A stretch of 64,000 bases of DNA from Tessaracoccus defluvii (GCF_014489575.1 NZ_CP060789.1:62001-126000); one strand, 5' to 3'; counted from the first letter of the stretch, positions 29,834-40,368 are shown. The notes: generated by a model not told the origin, from the letters alone. Translations and numbers: made by a program.

Positions 29834-31767
29834 TCAGCCGATGAGCGGCGGGATCGCGGCGCGGGCGTGGGTCAGCCACCCCTCGGGCACGCCGAGCCCC
29901 TCGACGAGCTCACGCGACTTGCCGCGCAGGTCTGCGCACAACTCGTCGACGGCGGCGGTGATCGCCTTGCTCCGCTTCGGGTCGAACACCTCGTGCTCCA
30001 GGAACCAGGCGCGGTTCGCCTCGATCGTGGCCAGCGCGTACAGATCGCACACCTTCACGAGCAGAGCCTTGATGTAGTCGTCGTCACACTGCTCGATCCC
30101 CCCGATGAACGCCTCGAGGACGATGCGGTCGATGTGGGCCTTCGCGGCCTCCAGCATGTGGGGCTGGCAGGCGTTGATGGCCTCGAAGCTGTCCTCGGCC
30201 TTGGCCGCGGTCCGCATGCGGCGGGCGAGCCCCTCGATCGTGTGCTGCTCGCGGAACTCGAACATCTGGACGTGCCAGCCGCGGGCGCTCAGCCGGTCGG
30301 CCTCCGGCTTGCGGTCGGCCGAGGCGATGAGGCGCTCGATGACGGAGCGGGCGGTGGTCCGCTCCATGACGGCGCTGCCGATGAGGCGGGCCGTCTTCTG
30401 CGCCGTCCCCCGCATGTCCATGTCGCCCCAGGAGGCCTTGTAGTCCAGCAGGAGGGCCTTGGCCACGAGCTGCAGGAGCACCGTGTTGTCGCCCTCGAAG
30501 GTGGCGAAGACGTCGGCGTCCTGGCGCAGCAGCGTCAGGCCGTTGTCCGACATGTAGCCTGCGCCGCCGCAGGCCTCACGACACTCCTGGATCGTGTCGT
30601 TCGCCCAGCGCGTCTGGAGCGCCTTCATGCCCGCGGCCCGCGTCTCCAGCTCGCGGGACGCCTGCGGGTCGGCCCCGGCCGCGTCGGTGACGCGCTGCAG
30701 CTGGAGCGCCAGCTCGGTCTGCGCGAAGCCGTAAGCGTAGGCGCGGGCGACGTTCGGTAGCAGCCGGCGCTGGTGCGTGCGGTAGTCGAGCAGCAGGATC
30801 TCCTCGCCGAGGCCCGGCTGGCGGAACTGCCGGCGCCGGTCCGCGTAATTGACGGCGATCGTGAGCGCCTTGCGGGTGGCCGAAGCGGCCCCGCCCCCCA
30901 CGCAGATCCGGCCGCGCACCAGCGTGCCGAGCATCGTGAAGAAGCGGGCGTTCTTCGAGGAGATGGGGAGTGGTACTCGCCGTCGGCGTCGATGCCGCCG
31001 TAGCGGTCCAGCAGCATCAGGCGCGGGACGCGGACGTGGTCGAACGACAAGGTGCCGTTGTCGACGCCGAGCAGCCCGCCCTTGTGTCCCTGGTCGCCGG
31101 TGGTGACCCCGGGTAGGTCGTTGCCGTCCTCGTCGCGGATGGCCACCAGGACGACGTGCACGCCGTGGTGTTCGCCGTCGACATAGAGCTGCCCGAAGAC
31201 CGCGGCCATGCGGCCGTCGCGCCCGGCGTTGCCCAGGTAGGCCTTCGTCGCGGTCGAGGTGGGCGAGTTGACCTCGAGCTCGTCCGTCTCGGGAAGGTAG
31301 GTGATGGTGGTCTCGAGAGACTGCACGTCGGAGCCGTGCCCCAGCTCCGTCATGGCGAAGGCGCCGGGGAGCTTCACCGTGATGGCGTCGGGCAGGAACG
31401 TCTCGTGGTGGTAGGTCGTGCCGAGATTGACGATGGCGCCGCCGAACAGGCCGTGCTGCACGCCGGACTTGATGGTGACGGAGAGGTCGCCGAGCGCGGC
31501 CATCTCGAAGTGGGCGCAGGACTCGGCGGCGGTGCCGGAGCCGCCCTGTGCGGCGGGGAAGCCTGCGGTCACGAGGTGGCGGGCCGCGAGGTCCTTGACG
31601 CGCTCCAGGGTCCAGTCGCGGGCCTCTTCCATGGAGAGGGCGGGGTCGCGGACGACGTCGGCGCCGTCGACCTCGTTGCGCCAGCGCTGCTTGATCTCGT
31701 GGAAGGGGCCGTCGAGGGCGCGGCGCAGGGCCTCGCCGGTGGCGGTCGTGTTCATCGTCATGGTCAT
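29834..31767 (-). CDS. Acyl-CoA dehydrogenase, FadE5-like (one frameshift)
   Basis: About 644 residues after repair of a one-base loss near 30974 (EYHSP continues as ISSKNARFF). The acyl-CoA dehydrogenase core shows GAFAMTELGHGSDVQSLET (FAD/substrate binding), NGTLSFDHVRVPR, GGGAASATRKALTIAVNYADRR in two parts, and the C-terminal GAGYMSDNGLTLLRQDADVFATFEGDN, also split here. The protein is longer than typical 380-residue dehydrogenases and fits the FadE5/acyl-CoA-oxidase-like group. It oxidises acyl-CoA to trans-2-enoyl-CoA. The ATG at 31767 lies 8 bp after the TetR stop. With the divergent thiolase, FabG4 and HtdX it reproduces the gene set of M. tuberculosis Rv0241c-Rv0244c. Confidence 0.9.
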
Positions 31768-31775
31768 GGGGATTC

Positions 31776-32413
31776 TCAACTCCTTTGTTGGGCGGCGAAG
31801 GCCGGGGCGAAAAATGAATCGATGTAGGCGACGACCTCGGCTCGGGGGCGGCGCAGGTTGGTGACGATCCACCGGTCGGCGACGGCCCAGATGAAGCCGG
31901 TGACGCCGTGCGCCCAGATGTTGGCGGGATCCTCGTCGAGGCCCTCCCGTGCCAGCCAGGCGCGCATCGCTTCGGCCACGGCGTTGCCGATGTGGGTGGT
32001 GATGGTGAGGACCGGGTCCTCGGTCGGCACCTCGCCGGTGGGCGGGAAGCGACGAACAGGTACAGGTTCCGGTCGCGCTCGACGACGGCCAGGTAGGCGT
32101 CCGCCAGCTGCGTGACCAGCTCATGGGGTTCGACCAGCTCGGCGTCGTCGAGGGGCAGCTTGCGCAGGATGTACTGCTCGACCGACTCCACGACGGCGCG
32201 GTACAGGCCGGACTTGTCGCCGAAGTGCCGGTACAGCACCGTCTTCGACGTCTTCGCCCTGGCCGCGATCTCGTCCATCCCGACGCCCGGGCCCAGCTCG
32301 CGGATGGCGCGCACAGCGTCCTCGACCAGGGCGCGACGCCGGTCGAGGTTGTGCTGCTCCCAGCGTGCGGCGCGGCCATCGACGGGCGCCTCCAGGGGCG
32401 GAACGAGATTCAT
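31776..32413 (-). CDS. TetR-family regulator of the fatty-acid block (one frameshift)
   Basis: About 212 residues after repair of a one-base loss near 32048, where LYLFVA continues as FPPTGEVPTEDPVLTI. The DNA-binding helices are RALVEDAVRAIRELGPGVGMDEIAARAKTSKTVLYRHFGDKSGLYRAV, of which the part TVLYRHFGDKSGLY is the recognition helix. The ligand domain follows. The ATG at 32413 is preferred; GTG at 32422 is possible. It is transcribed with the acyl-CoA dehydrogenase and divergently from the thiolase. Palindromes fill the 73-bp divergent gap, so it probably represses both arms and responds to an acyl-CoA. Confidence 0.85.
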
Positions 32414-32422
32414 GGAACTCAC

Positions 32423-32466
32423 GGTACCCGAAACTTCGCGTACCTGCTACCCTCGGTATCAGATAC
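32423..32466. promoter_or_regulatory. Divergent promoter/operator region with two inverted repeats
   Basis: Between the TetR and thiolase genes are GGTAC-N12-GTACC (32423-32444) and the perfect GTATC-A-GATAC (32456-32466). The second overlaps where a thiolase -10 box would fall. Two symmetric sites in a gap this short fit a TetR repressor acting on both directions. Confidence 0.5.
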
Positions 32467-32486
32467 GTTCCCCGGGAGGATCAACG

Positions 32487-33731
32487 ATGACTTCACGCAA
32501 CGCCGTTGTGGTCGGCGGCAACCGCACCCCCTTCGTCAAGGCGGGTGGCAAGTACGCCGCCGCGTCCGCGCAGGACCTGCTCACCGCGGCACTCGACGGG
32601 CTCGTGGCCCGCTTCGGGCTGGCCGGCCAGGAGGTGGGCGAGGTCGTCGGCGGCGCAGTGCTGAAGCACACGCGAGACTTCAACCTCACCCGCGAGGCAG
32701 TCCTCGGGTCGGCGCTGTCGCCGCTCACTCCGGCGTGTGACCTGCAACAGGCGTGCTGCACCGGCCTGGAGGCCGTCGTCTACGCGTCCAACAAGATCCG
32801 CCTCGGTCAGGCCGAGGTCGCCATCGCTGGCGGCGTCGACTCGGCCTCGGACGCGCCGATCGTCGTCACCGAGTCGCTGCGGAAGGCCTTGCTTGCACTG
32901 AACCGGGCCCGGTCGCTGCCGGAGAAGCTGGCGGCGCTCGCGAAGATCCGCCCCGGCGACCTGATGCCGGTGCCGCCGGGCGTCGTCGAGCCCCGCACCG
33001 GACTCAGCATGGGCGAGTCGCAGGCGCAGACCACCCTCAAGTGGGGCGTCAGCCGCGCGGACCAGGACGAACTGGCCTACCAGTCGCACCGTAACCTCGC
33101 CCGCGCCTGGGACGAGGGCTTCTTCGACGACCTCGTCACCCCGTACCAGCGGGTGGCGAAGGACACGATCCTGCGGCCCGACACCACCGTCGAGGCGCTG
33201 GCCAAGCTCCGCACCGTCTTCGGCAAGGGCGACGACGCCAGCATGACGGCCGGCAACTCGACCGCGCTCACCGACGGCGCCGCCGTCGTCCTGCTGGCGG
33301 AGGAGGACTACGCCCGGGGTCGCGGCTGGCCCGTGCTGGCCCGCGTCGTCGACGCCCAGGTGGCGGCCGCCGACTACACCACCGGGGCCGAGGACCTGCT
33401 GCTGGCTCCCGCCCGCGCGATCCCCGCCCTTCTGGAACGCAACAACCTCACGCTGGCCGACTTCGACTACTACGAGTTCCACGAGGCGTTCGCCTCGACG
33501 GTGCTCGCGACCCTGAAGGCGCTCGAGAAGGACGGGGTCGGCACCGTCGACCGCTCCAAGCTCAACGTCAACGGCTCCTCGCTGGCGGCCGGGCACCCCT
33601 TCGCCGCCACCGGCGGCCGCATCGTGGCCTCGCTCGCCAAGATGCTCGCAGCCAAGGGCCCCGGCTCCCGCGGCCTCATCTCGATCTGCGCGGCCGGCGG
33701 TCAGGGCGTCGTCGCGATTCTGGAGGCATGA
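32487..33731 (+). CDS. Acetyl-CoA acyltransferase (thiolase), FadA2-like
   Basis: 414 residues. The nucleophilic cysteine lies in CDLQQACCTGLEAV (near residue 90), the active histidine in SLAAGHPFAATGGR and the second cysteine in ISICAAGGQG at the C-terminus; YYEFHEAF carries the NEAF-like motif as HEAF, a feature of the FadI/trifunctional type. It cleaves 3-ketoacyl-CoA with CoA. GGGAGGA precedes the ATG. The next gene starts 1 bp after its stop, so thiolase, FabG4 and HtdX form one operon. Confidence 0.94.
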   Translation: MTSRNAVVVGGNRTPFVKAGGKYAAASAQDLLTAALDGLVARFGLAGQEVGEVVGGAVLKHTRDFNLTREAVLGSALSPLTPACDLQQACCTGLEAVVYASNKIRLGQAEVAIAGGVDSASDAPIVVTESLRKALLALNRARSLPEKLAALAKIRPGDLMPVPPGVVEPRTGLSMGESQAQTTLKWGVSRADQDELAYQSHRNLARAWDEGFFDDLVTPYQRVAKDTILRPDTTVEALAKLRTVFGKGDDASMTAGNSTALTDGAAVVLLAEEDYARGRGWPVLARVVDAQVAAADYTTGAEDLLLAPARAIPALLERNNLTLADFDYYEFHEAFASTVLATLKALEKDGVGTVDRSKLNVNGSSLAAGHPFAATGGRIVASLAKMLAAKGPGSRGLISICAAGGQGVVAILEA

Positions 33732-33732
33732 C

Positions 33733-35121
33733 ATGGACATCCTGGAGACCATCTACAACACCCCGGCCGGCCGGTTCGTGGCCCGCAAGGCGGGGCTGCC
33801 CGATCCGCCCAAGCTGCGCCGCGGACGGCTGATGCCAGCCGGGCCCGTCGTGCTCGGTGAGCTCCCCGGCGGGGGCATCGCCATGGAGGCGATGGCGCTG
33901 CTGGGCGTGGCGCCCGGCCAGCCGGTCGTCGACCTGCCGGAGTCCAGGGTCAAGGACGACAAGGGCCGCATGGTCCCGCCCCGTTACCCGGCCCGCCCTG
34001 GGGCCATCATCGTGGATGCCACCGGGCTGCGCGAGATCGTCCAGCTCGAGGGGATCCGGGCGCTGCTGCGGCCCGCGATGCGTTCGCTCGAGTCGTCGGG
34101 CCGCATCATCATCCTGGCCAGCGACGCCTCCGCCGTCGAGGGGCTCGAGGCGAAGGCAGTGGCGCAGGCCATCGACGGCATCAACCGCACCGTCGGCAAG
34201 GAACAGCGCGACGGCTGCACGTCCAACCTCGTCTTCATCAAGCGGGGAACCCGGGCCTCCGACCTCGTCTCGACACTGTCCTTCCTGCTGGAGGGGCGCT
34301 CCGCGTTCGTCGATGGGCAGACGTGGCGGGTCGGGCCGGCGAAGGTGTCGAACGCGCTGAGCAGCCGTCCGTTCGACGGCAGGCTCGTCGTCGTGACCGG
34401 CGCGGCGCGGGGCATCGGCGCGGCCATCGCCCGCACCTTCGCCCGCGACGGCGCCACCGTCGTCGCCATCGACATCCCCCCGGCAGGCGACGCCCTGGCG
34501 AAGGTCGCCAACGAGATCGGCGGCTCGGCGCTGCAGCTCGACATCACCGCTGCCGACGCCGGGGCACAGATCGCCGCGCACGTCGCCTCCCGACACGGGG
34601 CCGAGCGGCGGATCTGGGCGCTGGTCCACAACGCGGGCATCACCCGCGACCGGATGCTGGCGAACCTGGACGAGCAGCGGTGGGCCTCGCTGATGGAGGT
34701 CAACCTCGCCGCGCAGATGCGGATCAACGACTTCCTGCTCGCCAACGACGTCCCCGGTGGGCTCGCGGACGAGGCGCGCCTCGTCGGCATCGCGTCGACC
34801 TCCGGTGTCGCCGGCAACAAGGGGCAGACCAACTACGCCGCGTCGAAGGCGGGCGTCATGGGCTACGTCTGGGCGCTGCGTGACGAGCTGGGGGAGCGGC
34901 CCATCACGATCAATGCGGTGGCACCCGGCTTCATCGAGACCGACATGACGGCGGCGATCCCGTTCGTGCAGCGGGAGGTCTTCCGACGCACGAACTCGCT
35001 GGGACAGGGCGGAAACCCCGTGGACGTCGCGGAGACCCTCGCGTATCTCTGCGACCCGGCCTCGGGCGGCGTCGACGGCCAGATCGTGCGGGTCTGCGGC
35101 CAGAACCTGATCGGAGCCTGA
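33733..35121 (+). CDS. High-molecular-weight 3-oxoacyl-ACP/CoA reductase, FabG4-like
   Basis: 462 residues. An N-terminal extension (1-210) resembles a Rossmann-type domain without a glycine motif. The C-terminal half is a complete short-chain dehydrogenase: VVTGAARGIGAAIA (NAD binding), LVHNAGITRD, then Ser in IASTSGVAGNKGQ and the catalytic Tyr/Lys in TNYAASKAGVMGY. This two-part layout is that of mycobacterial FabG4, which reduces 3-oxoacyl-CoA with NADH. It is flanked by thiolase and the dehydratase, and its stop is followed 1 bp later by the next start. Confidence 0.92.
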   Translation: MDILETIYNTPAGRFVARKAGLPDPPKLRRGRLMPAGPVVLGELPGGGIAMEAMALLGVAPGQPVVDLPESRVKDDKGRMVPPRYPARPGAIIVDATGLREIVQLEGIRALLRPAMRSLESSGRIIILASDASAVEGLEAKAVAQAIDGINRTVGKEQRDGCTSNLVFIKRGTRASDLVSTLSFLLEGRSAFVDGQTWRVGPAKVSNALSSRPFDGRLVVVTGAARGIGAAIARTFARDGATVVAIDIPPAGDALAKVANEIGGSALQLDITAADAGAQIAAHVASRHGAERRIWALVHNAGITRDRMLANLDEQRWASLMEVNLAAQMRINDFLLANDVPGGLADEARLVGIASTSGVAGNKGQTNYAASKAGVMGYVWALRDELGERPITINAVAPGFIETDMTAAIPFVQREVFRRTNSLGQGGNPVDVAETLAYLCDPASGGVDGQIVRVCGQNLIGA

Positions 35122-35122
35122 G

Positions 35123-35982
35123 GTGGCGCGCGACGTACGCTCGCTCACGGCACCGCCGGATGCGAAGAAGCTGCTGCTCAAGGGACTGGTGGGTTCGTTC
35201 CGCAAGCGTGGCATGCGGGTCGGCGAGCTGCCGGACCGCAGCTACCTGCTGCTGGACCACAAGCAGGATCCGGCCTGGCTGGCGGCCTACGACAAGGTCT
35301 GCGGCTTCACGCTGCGCGACCGGGTGCCCGCCACCTGGCTGCACGTGCAGACGTTCCCGCTGCAGGCCGCGCTGATGGCGGAGGACGACTTTCCGATGTC
35401 GCTGGCGGGCCTCGTGCACGTCAGCAACACCATGACGCTGCACCGTCCCGTCGACCTCGGCGAGCGGCTGCGGATGCGCGTCTGCGCCGAGAATCTGCTG
35501 CCGCATCCGAAGGGGTCGCCTTCGGCATGCGGGGCCAGATCCACGTCGGCGACGAGCTCGTCTGGGAGGGCAGCTCGAACTACCTGGCGATCGGGGCGAA
35601 GGGCGTCGAGGGGGAGCCGGTCAAGGCCGAGCACCTGGCCGCGCCGACGGCACCGCCGTCGCAGGAGTGGCGGCTCCCGGCCGACCTGGGGCGGCAGTAC
35701 GCCAAGGTGTCGGAGGATGCGAACCCGATCCACCTGTCGCCGGTCTCGGCAAAGCTGTTCGGCTTCCCGCGGGCCATCGCGCATGGCATGTGGGCCCACG
35801 CCAGGGCGATGGCGGCGCTCGGTGGCCGGCTGCCGGCGGCGTACACCGTCGGGGTGCAGTTCGCGAAGCCGATCCTGCTGCCGGGCAAGGTCCGGTTCGC
35901 GGCGGAGGAGACCGACGAGGGCTGGCGGTTCGCGGTGGTGAACCGAGAGCTGAAGCCGCACCTGGTGGGCGAGATCGTCTGA
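35123..35982 (+). CDS. MaoC-type (R)-hydroxyacyl dehydratase, HtdX-like (one frameshift)
   Basis: About 286 residues after repair of a one-base loss in the G run near 35518 (LPHPKG continues VAFGMRGQIH). It is a double hot-dog protein. The C-terminal half carries the hydratase-2 motif with catalytic Asp and His in YAKVSEDANPIHLSPVSAKLFGF followed by AIAHGMW (first stretch given in two overlapping halves in the family profile). The usual Gly before Asp is Glu-Asp here. It would interconvert 3-hydroxyacyl and trans-2-enoyl thioesters. It is the last gene of the thiolase operon and ends against a block of palindromic repeats. Confidence 0.87.
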
Positions 35983-36116
35983 GGTTCCTGAGCTTGTCGA
36001 AGGGCCCTTCGAGACGCTCGCTGGCGCTCGCTCCTCAGGGACCGCTGCTGAGCTTGTCGAAGGGCGCTTCGAGACGCTCGCTGGCGCGGGCCACTGCTGA
36101 GCCTTTCGAAGGGTGG
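35983..36116. repeat. Palindromic intergenic repeats, cluster 1
   Basis: Between two convergent genes, the units CCTGAGCTTGTCGAAGGG and TTCGAGACGCTCGCTGGC...CTCAGG occur twice each in alternating orientation, with partial copies. Both units share the ends TTCGA and CTCAGG. They look like REP-type elements and can form hairpins at the 3' ends of both messages. The same units recur near 50.7-51.0 and 56.3 kb. Confidence 0.8.
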
Positions 36117-37573
36117 TCAGTCGATCCTGTAGGCGGCCAACGAGTCCGGGCCGGAGACGATGAGCAGATCCCCGAGCTTGTGGGCCCCTGCCTCGAGCGC
36201 CGCAGGGTCCAGTCGTCGACCGGCGCCCCGGCGGCGTCGCACGGGAAGCGCTCGGAACCGGCGTTGAACTCTGCCGGCGTCGAGTAGAAGTCGAAGCGCA
36301 CGCCGACCCGCTCGCGCTCGCAGGCGAACACCTCACCGGGCTCCGGCGCGCTCACGGCGCCGTCGTCCCGGGAGACGATGACGAGCGACTCGTCCTGACC
36401 GCGCATGACCACGCGCGGCCCCGACGACAGCTGCCTGGCCTCGAACTCGTCGACGAAATAGGTGGGGCTCATGGCGTGGCTCCAGCGGATGCGTCCCGTC
36501 GCCACCTCGATCGCCACGAGCTCCCGCTCGACCCCCTCCAACTCGGTGTCCAGCTCGCCGTCCTCGCCCGCGACGAACAGGACCTCACCGGCCGTGAACC
36601 GGCAGCCGATGAACTGGTCGGAGCCCTCGGACCACTCGTCGATCTCCATCGGGCAGTAGGTCCCTCCCGGCAGCTGCCACAGGCCGGCACCGGTGGCCGG
36701 ATCGAGCGCGACGAGCAGGTCATCGGTCAGCGGCCGCCTCTCGCCGATCTTCGGGGTGTCGTACAAGATGGGGCCGCCGTAGCCGATGATCGGCGCATTC
36801 GCGTCCCACCAGGCCCAGCCCCCGTCGGAGGAGGAGCCGACGCCGAAGACGTCTTGGTAGCGGCGCTCCCACCGGACCACGTCGTCGTCGGCGTAGCCGA
36901 GCATCTCGACCCCTCCCTCGTAGGGACGATCGTTCGTCGCGAAGACGTGGACGCCCAACGAACGGGCGTCCCGCACGGTGGCGGCGGCCGGGTCGGCGCC
37001 GAGGTCACCCGAGGGGATCGCGAGCCGCAGGGGCTGTGAGGCCCCACCGTCCGCCAGCTGGCCCCGGAAGCAGAAGGCGGGCACATCGTCCGCACAGGGC
37101 CGCGGGCGGGAGTACGGGACGACGGTGGGGTCGGCGGTGACCGTGGCCCCGGTGCGGGCGTCGATCAGGTTCACGACGTGCCAGCCTCCCTCCCACCCGG
37201 CCAGGGCCGCGGTCCAGGTGCGGCCCTCATGCTCGACGATCGACGGGGCGATCTCGACCCCGGGGGCGACGAAGCCGGGCTTGGCCGCCCGGCGCCAGAG
37301 CAGGGTGCCGTCGGTGGCCGAGAAGCCGGCCAGGACCATCCTGTCGTGGGAGCGCAGGTAGGAGACGATGACGTCGCCGGCGACCGCGGGCTGCCCGAGA
37401 ACCTCGGCGGGCGTCTCCCAGACCTTGACGGCGACCGTCTCAGGCGTGGGGGAGGGGCTCGGGGCGGCGGCCTCCGTCGTCGTGGGTACGTCGTCGGGGG
37501 TCGGCGTCGGCGTGGGAGTGCCCGCGCAGCCCACGAGCAGGGCGACGGTGACAAGGAGAGCGAAGTGACGCAT
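36117..37573 (-). CDS. Lipoprotein with PQQ-like beta-propeller (3' frameshift)
   Basis: About 485 residues. The signal peptide MRHFALLVTVALLVGC ends at a lipobox cysteine, followed by a Thr/Pro-rich spacer. The body has repeats of the form DGTLLWRRA, LVALDPATGAGLWQLPGG and LVAIEVATGRIRWSHA, the blade pattern of PQQ-like propellers. The frame shifts near 36213; the corrected tail LDPAALEAGAHKLGD and GPDSLAAYRID ends at 36117. Such exported propellers may act as scaffolds or binders; there is no evidence for PQQ binding or enzyme activity. It lies convergent to HtdX with REP-like repeats in between. Confidence 0.8.
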
Positions 37574-37719
37574 GGGTGACTCCTGACGGTTGAGCGGCCC
37601 CGAGGGGTGGCTCGAACGTAACCAGGGACGGGGCCGGATGGAACGCCGTCGACCGATGCTGTGGATAACCCTGCTGGGCCGTCCGCAGCCCACCATCCGG
37701 CCTGCACCCGCCCGGTCGC

Positions 37720-39501
37720 TCACTGACGGTGCGTCGCCCGGCCTCCATGCCCGCCCAGCGCGTCGGCTGCCCGCACGAGGGCCAGATGGGAGAACGCCTG
37801 CGGGAAGTTGCCTGTCTGCCTCCCTGCGGCCGCGTCGAACTCCTCGCTCAGCAGGCCGAGATCATTGGCCACCGCGCAGACCTGGTCCATCAGCACCGTC
37901 GCCTCCTCGGTGCGTCCGGCCATGGCGTATTGCTCCACCAACCAGAACGTGCACGCCAGGAAGGCGTTCTCGTCTCCGGGGACGCCGTCGTCAGTGTTGT
38001 ACCGCATGACGAAGCCGTCTCGCATGAGCCGTTTCTCGATCTCCGCGACGGTCCCCAGCATCCGCGGATCGTCGGCCCTGCAGTAGCCGACCTGCGGCAG
38101 GAGCAGGAGGGCGCCGTCGACGGCGGTGCTGCCGTAGCGCTGGACGAAGTGCCCGCGGACAGCGTCGTACCCGGAGGCGTCGATCTCCCGGCGCATCCGC
38201 TCGCGGAACGCCTTCCAGCGGGCGACGTCGCCGGACAGGCCGTGGTCGCGGACCGCGCGGACAGCACAGTCCAACGCGGCCCACACCATCACCCGTGAGT
38301 GCGTGAACATCTCCGGCTCGTCCCGGACCTCCCACATCCCCTGGTCGGGCACGTCGATCCGCTCGATGGCCTGCTCGACGAGGGCCTTCTGCAGGTGCCA
38401 GGAGAAGTGGTCCTCGCCGAGGCCCGCGCTCCGCGCGGCGTCCAGGGCCACGAGCACCTCGCCGATCACATCCGCCTGGAACTGCGTGACGGCGCCGTTG
38501 CCGATCCGCACGGGGGCTGAGGCCTCGTACCCCGGCAGGCTGGTGAGGATCCGTTCCTGCAGGTCGCGCTCGCCGGCCAGCCCATACATGATCTGCAGCT
38601 GGGCAGGGTCGCCCGCGACGGCACGCAGCAGCCAGTCACGCCAGTGGTGCGCGATGTCGATGAACCCGTGGGCGATGAGGGCCTCGAGGGTGAGTGCGGC
38701 GTCACGCAGCCACACGTAGCGGTAGTCCCAGTTCCGCTCCCCGCCGATCGCCTCCGGCAGAGACGTCGTGGCTGCCGCGACCACGCCACCCGTCCGCTCG
38801 TCGGTGAGCGCCCGGAGCACCAGGAGCGAGCGGGTCACCAGGTCATGGCGCGGCCCCTCATGTTCGGTCTTGTCGCTCCACTCCTGCCACCAGCGCCGCG
38901 TGGTATCGAGGTCGTCGTCCACATCGCGCGCGGACGTGCCCGGCAGGTGCGACGGTTGCCAGGTCAGCGTGAGGTCGCGGGCCTCACCCGCCGAAACGGC
39001 GAACCGGCCGGTGTGCCGGCGGCCGTGGCCGTGCAGTTGGAGGCCGCGCAGGTCGACGGCGTCGGGGCCGGCGATTGCGCGGAGGCAGGGGGCCTGGCGG
39101 GTGCCCGTCTGCTCGACCCAGGGCAGGGCGCGTGCGTAGTCGAAGCGGAACCGCACCTCGCAGTCGAACTCGACGGTCCCGCTGAGCCCCGTGACGCGGC
39201 GGATCACGGCGGTGTCGTCGCTGATCGGCATCGCGTCCGTCACCTCCGCGACGCCCGAGTCGGTGGTCCAGCGTGTGAGGAGGATGAACGTGTCCCCGTC
39301 GTAGCGACGCTCGGCCCGTGCCCCGGAATCGGTCGGCCGCAGCGACCAGCGTCCGTGCCGCTCGTCGCCGAGCAGGGCACCGAAGATGGAGCCGGAGTCG
39401 AACCGGGGGAGGCAGAGCCAGTCCAGGTTGCCGGTGCTCGACACCAGAGCGGCGGTGCGGCAGTTGCTGAGCAGTGCGTAGTCCTCGATCCGGCTCCCCA
39501 T
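37720..39501 (-). CDS. GH15 family glucoamylase/trehalase-like enzyme
   Basis: 593 residues. It opens IEDYALLSNCRTAALVSSTG and LDWLCLPRFDSGSIFGALLG, the N-terminal sandwich of bacterial GH15 proteins. The (alpha/alpha)6 barrel follows with GGERNWDYRYVWLRDAALTLEAL, in two parts, and EAIGG; the catalytic acid pair is expected in the EVRDEP and LLSEEFDAAAGRQTGNFPQAFSHL regions, the latter including the C-terminal base. There is no signal peptide, so glucans or trehalose inside the cell are likely substrates. Actinobacterial relatives include trehalases, so the activity is open. It is divergent from the hydrolase gene across 30 bp. Confidence 0.9.
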   Translation of the reverse strand: MGSRIEDYALLSNCRTAALVSSTGNLDWLCLPRFDSGSIFGALLGDERHGRWSLRPTDSGARAERRYDGDTFILLTRWTTDSGVAEVTDAMPISDDTAVIRRVTGLSGTVEFDCEVRFRFDYARALPWVEQTGTRQAPCLRAIAGPDAVDLRGLQLHGHGRRHTGRFAVSAGEARDLTLTWQPSHLPGTSARDVDDDLDTTRRWWQEWSDKTEHEGPRHDLVTRSLLVLRALTDERTGGVVAAATTSLPEAIGGERNWDYRYVWLRDAALTLEALIAHGFIDIAHHWRDWLLRAVAGDPAQLQIMYGLAGERDLQERILTSLPGYEASAPVRIGNGAVTQFQADVIGEVLVALDAARSAGLGEDHFSWHLQKALVEQAIERIDVPDQGMWEVRDEPEMFTHSRVMVWAALDCAVRAVRDHGLSGDVARWKAFRERMRREIDASGYDAVRGHFVQRYGSTAVDGALLLLPQVGYCRADDPRMLGTVAEIEKRLMRDGFVMRYNTDDGVPGDENAFLACTFWLVEQYAMAGRTEEATVLMDQVCAVANDLGLLSEEFDAAAGRQTGNFPQAFSHLALVRAADALGGHGGRATHRQ

Positions 39502-39531
39502 CACCCGATTCTGCTCCGGCACAATGGCCGT

Positions 39532-40274
39532 GTGAAGCCCCGTTCCGTCATCATCCCCGCCCTGGCCCTCCTGCTCGGCTACGGCGTCGGTGTCGCGCAG
39601 CCGATCGTGCTGCGCGATCCGCTCGTCGTCGGGCAGGACGCCGTGGTCGACGGTGCCGTCCCGCGGGTCAGCCTCGCCGATGCGGGCGGCGACGTCCTCG
39701 TCATCGAGCCTGCCGACGGCGACGCCCGCGTCGCGTTCGTGCTGTATCCCGGCGGGCTCGTCCGGCCCCAGGCGTACGAGTGGATCGGGCACGCCCTGGC
39801 CCCGCACGGCGTGACGACGCTGATTCCCGAGATGCCGTTCGACCTGGCCGTCCTCGGCTCCGACCGGGTCACACAGGTGGCCGGGGAGCTCGCGCCGGGG
39901 CTCGACGTCGTCGTCGGGGGCCACTCGCTCGGGGAGTGATGGCGGCCACCTACGCGGCCAAGCACCCCGGTGACGTCGACGGTCTCGTCCTGCTGGCCGC
40001 CTACCCGTCCGACGGCGACGACCTGACCGCCGCCGCGATCCCGACCCTGTCGCTCATGGCCGAGCACGACGGACTCGCCGACGAGGCGGACGTCCGTGGC
40101 GGACTCGACCGGCTCCCCGGCGACGCGCGTCTGGCCGTCGTCGACGGCGCCGTCCACAGCTTCTTCGGCCGGTACGGGCCCCAGGACGGCGACGGTGTCC
40201 CCACCGTCTCGCGGGCCACGGCGGAGGCGCAGATCACGGCCGAGCTGGTGGCGTTCTTCGACGCCGTCGACTGA
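39532..40274 (+). CDS. Alpha/beta-hydrolase with N-terminal membrane anchor (one frameshift)
   Basis: About 247 residues after repair of a one-base loss near 39935, where VVGGHSLG continues as GVMAATYAAKHPGDVDGL. The nucleophile elbow GHSLGG and the later ALMAEHDGLAD and DGAVHSFFGRYG, which hold the Asp and His of the triad, fit the family. The N-terminus KPRSVIIPALALLLGYGVG is a signal or anchor, so the enzyme is extracytoplasmic. GTG at 39532 is the only start that includes this segment. Substrate unknown. A strong hairpin follows its stop. Confidence 0.8.
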
Positions 40275-40287
40275 CCCCGTCGGCCTG

Positions 40288-40308
40288 CCCCGGCACGCGG
40301 TGCCGGGG
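40288..40308 (+). terminator. Hairpin after the hydrolase gene
   Basis: A perfect 9-bp stem CCCCGGCAC / GTGCCGGGG with a 3-nt loop lies 14 bp after the hydrolase stop and 60 bp before purB. It lacks a T-tract but is well placed to end the upstream transcript. Confidence 0.55.
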
Positions 40309-40368
40309 GAGGTTCCAGCCCCGTCCGTCTGGCGGGGCCCGCAGGACGTCGCCGGTAGAATGCCGCGC

